In this document: in pieces, positions 63,107 to 64,000 of the stretch
How the letters are laid out: every line of letters starts with the position of its first letter
How positions within the stretch are numbered: position 1 is the first letter of the stretch
Assembly: GCA_900544305.1 (NCBI GenBank)
Contig: UQUV01000009.1
Coordinates: 1 to 64,000, forward strand
Length of the DNA stretch: 64,000 nucleotides
Source: an uncultured Porphyromonadaceae bacterium
Lineage (GTDB): Bacteria > Bacteroidota > Bacteroidia > Bacteroidales > Muribaculaceae
Direction of reading: 5' to 3'
Made by a program: the position numbers and the translations under genes
Notes under the pieces: model-generated
Told to the model about the DNA's origin: nothing
The model's database searches: none
What the model saw: only the letters and a program-made list of their open reading frames with translations

Positions 63107-63352
63107 ATGAAGATTATGAAAGCAAAAGAACGTATCAGAAAGATAGCGGACAGCAGATGGGCAAGGACACTCGCGCTGGCCGTAACAGCAGCCATCATAT
63201 TCAGCTGGCTCTATTCCCACGGTATATCGCCTGTATGGACCGCCGTGGCCATCATCTGTTTCAGGGGACTCTTCAGGTTCCTCTACCGTATAGCCTGTTT
63301 TCTCGTGGCACTGGCCATCATTCTGTGCATACTGAGTTTTCTGGTCTTCTGA
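63107..63352 (+). CDS. Small membrane protein
   Basis: The 81-residue product (MKIMKAKERIRKIADSRWAR) has two or three hydrophobic helices: ALAVTAAIIFSWLYSH, WTAVAIICFRGLFRFLYRIA and LVALAIILCILSFLVF. ATG 63107 or 63116 is likely; the 63044 start lies in the RNA element. Function is unknown. It is the only gene between RNA copies 5 and 6. Confidence 0.6.
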   Translation: MKIMKAKERIRKIADSRWARTLALAVTAAIIFSWLYSHGISPVWTAVAIICFRGLFRFLYRIACFLVALAIILCILSFLVF

Positions 63353-63400
63353 AATCTGACGATATGGAACATGCACGGAATTTATCATTGCAGCATAAGG

Positions 63401-63424
63401 GAGCTGTCCGGGAGCGGGCGGCTC
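63401..63424 (+). terminator. Rho-independent terminator
   Basis: The stem GAGCTGTCCG / CGGGCGGCTC with a 4-nt loop (two mismatches) is followed by TTTTTG. It ends the small membrane-protein transcript before RNA copy 6. Confidence 0.7.
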
Positions 63425-63501
63425 TTTTTGTATCCGTCACAACCGGAAATGACACGGGAAGAAAAGGGAAAGGACTAAAAACACAGACATTGGCAAACCG
63501 A

Positions 63502-63652
63502 GAACTACAGGGCAAAGTTGGCAAACGCTTCTTGTCGGACGGCAAGGTCAGGCCGCAAGCGGTTTCGGAAAAAATCATCCTCGCTGCGCTCCGGTATTTT
63601 TCCCGAAAACCCTGCCTTTCCGGAAGCATTTGCCGTTGGGCCCTTGTAGTTC
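63502..63652 (+). ncRNA. Dispersed structured RNA element, copy 6
   Basis: Outer GAACTACAGGGC pairs with GCCCTTGTAGTTC and GGCAAACGCTTC with GAAGCATTTGCC; GCAAGG faces CCCTGC, then the hairpin CCGC-AA-GCGG. The terminal arm GGAAAAAAT/ATTTTTCC carries the invariant ATCATCCTCGC and CGGTAT strands around GC-TGC-GC. A second hairpin CGGGCT-GCCAA-AGCCCG follows. It precedes the 63699 gene. Confidence 0.85.
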
Positions 63653-63698
63653 AACGGGCTGCCAAAGCCCGGGTATTCACAGTTAAAAATTAAAGAAT

Positions 63699-63914
63699 AT
63701 GCAACAAGCGATCATCACAAGACAGTCACCAGCCCCGATAGGGATGCCCGTGACAAGAAGACCGAAAGTACACGTCCCGCAACCCTCCATCAAACTGCCG
63801 CCAAGAGGAACCACTGGCCCCGTTCACATCTCAAAGCTGCTGAACCCCGTTCTGGAAATATGCAGACATCCGGACAGGGACAGGTTGCTGGCAGAATTCT
63901 TCAGCGAATATTGA
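63699..63914 (+). CDS. Small unknown protein
   Basis: The 71-residue protein (MQQAIITRQSPAPIGMPVTR) has a proline-rich N-terminal half and a helical end (LNPVLEICRHPDRDRLLAEF). No family is recognised. It follows RNA copy 6 by 46 nt and precedes another gene that runs off the edge. Confidence 0.5.
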   Translation: MQQAIITRQSPAPIGMPVTRRPKVHVPQPSIKLPPRGTTGPVHISKLLNPVLEICRHPDRDRLLAEFFSEY

Positions 63915-63948
63915 AATACATCGTCTAATCATTTAATTTTTATCAATT

Positions 63949-64000
63949 ATGTTTTTCACAGCAATCCACAAGATGATGACGGAAAGCGTGGACCTCACGA
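63949..64000 (+). CDS. Start of a gene cut off by the window edge
   Basis: ATG 63949 opens MFFTAIHKMMTESVDLT and runs to the edge. Only 17 residues are present, too few to identify the product. It lies 34 nt after the previous gene and is probably in the same operon. Confidence 0.4.
   Translation, partial: MFFTAIHKMMTESVDLT

Larger units (their letters stand above)
16930..64000. mobile_element. Integrative conjugative element (CTnDOT-like), left part; right end outside window
   Basis: From here rightward the gene content changes from core metabolism to traA-Q, mobABC, topoisomerase III, antirestriction-like and unknown accessory genes, as in Bacteroides conjugative transposons. The left edge lies somewhere between 16476 and 17131; the coordinate given is approximate. 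No integrase, excision genes, rteABC or tetQ are present in the window, so the right end and attachment repeats cannot be defined. An AT-rich block at 52.3-57.8 kb stands out from the rest of the element as separately acquired cargo. Confidence 0.9.

Noticed and set aside
17131..63652. The dispersed repeats as a MITE, insertion sequence or CRISPR
   Set aside because: Copies are not near-identical, lack target duplications or transposase, are far apart, and their stems differ but keep pairing. There are no spacers.

Overview
The window is Bacteroidales DNA, most likely Bacteroides, Phocaeicola or a near relative. The evidence is a SprA-type outer-membrane protein, pyruvate:ferredoxin oxidoreductase and pyruvate formate-lyase side by side, promoters of the Bacteroides form (TTTG about 19 nt before TAnnTTTG), and a CTnDOT-like traA-traQ/mobABC conjugation set. 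The exact species cannot be fixed from the sequence alone.

Positions 1-16475 are ordinary chromosome, all on the minus strand: nifJ, pflB, pflA, ruvA, sprA and an undecaprenyl-phosphate glycosyltransferase of the MraY/WecA family. From about 16.6-17.1 kb to the right edge, the window lies inside a large integrative conjugative element of at least 47 kb. No integrase and no right end are visible, so the boundary is inferred from gene content.

The element has these parts. (1) Plus-strand accessory operons at 17.3-32.1 kb hold two proteins of unknown function, a DNA adenine methylase-helicase with a frameshift, an ArdA-like antirestriction protein, a J-domain protein, a DUF1848 protein and many small unknowns. 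(2) The minus-strand transfer region at 32.1-46.6 kb runs traA-D, one extra small gene, traE-Q and a lysozyme. (3) A divergent mobA-mobB-mobC set at 47.2-51.0 kb lies beside a probable oriT. (4) A short accessory operon follows at 51.2-52.3 kb. (5) An AT-rich cargo island at 52.3-57.8 kb has small lipoproteins, membrane proteins, a SMI1/KNR4-like gene, a gene broken by an in-frame stop and a TPR/membrane/helix-turn-helix regulator. (6) A DUF4099/DUF3945-topB operon lies at 58.6-62.9 kb. (7) Small accessory genes continue to the edge.

The most notable finding is a family of long structured RNA elements, about 150-177 nt, present six times on the plus strand (17.1, 22.2, 29.4, 51.0, 62.9 and 63.5 kb), with a divergent seventh at 58.0 kb. 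Their stems change sequence between copies while pairing is kept, and two loop strands stay nearly invariant. Each of the six sits just in front of an accessory gene or operon and none precedes tra or mob genes. A second notable finding is a three-part operator with fixed spacing upstream of the traA, traE and topB operons, which suggests one regulator controls transfer.
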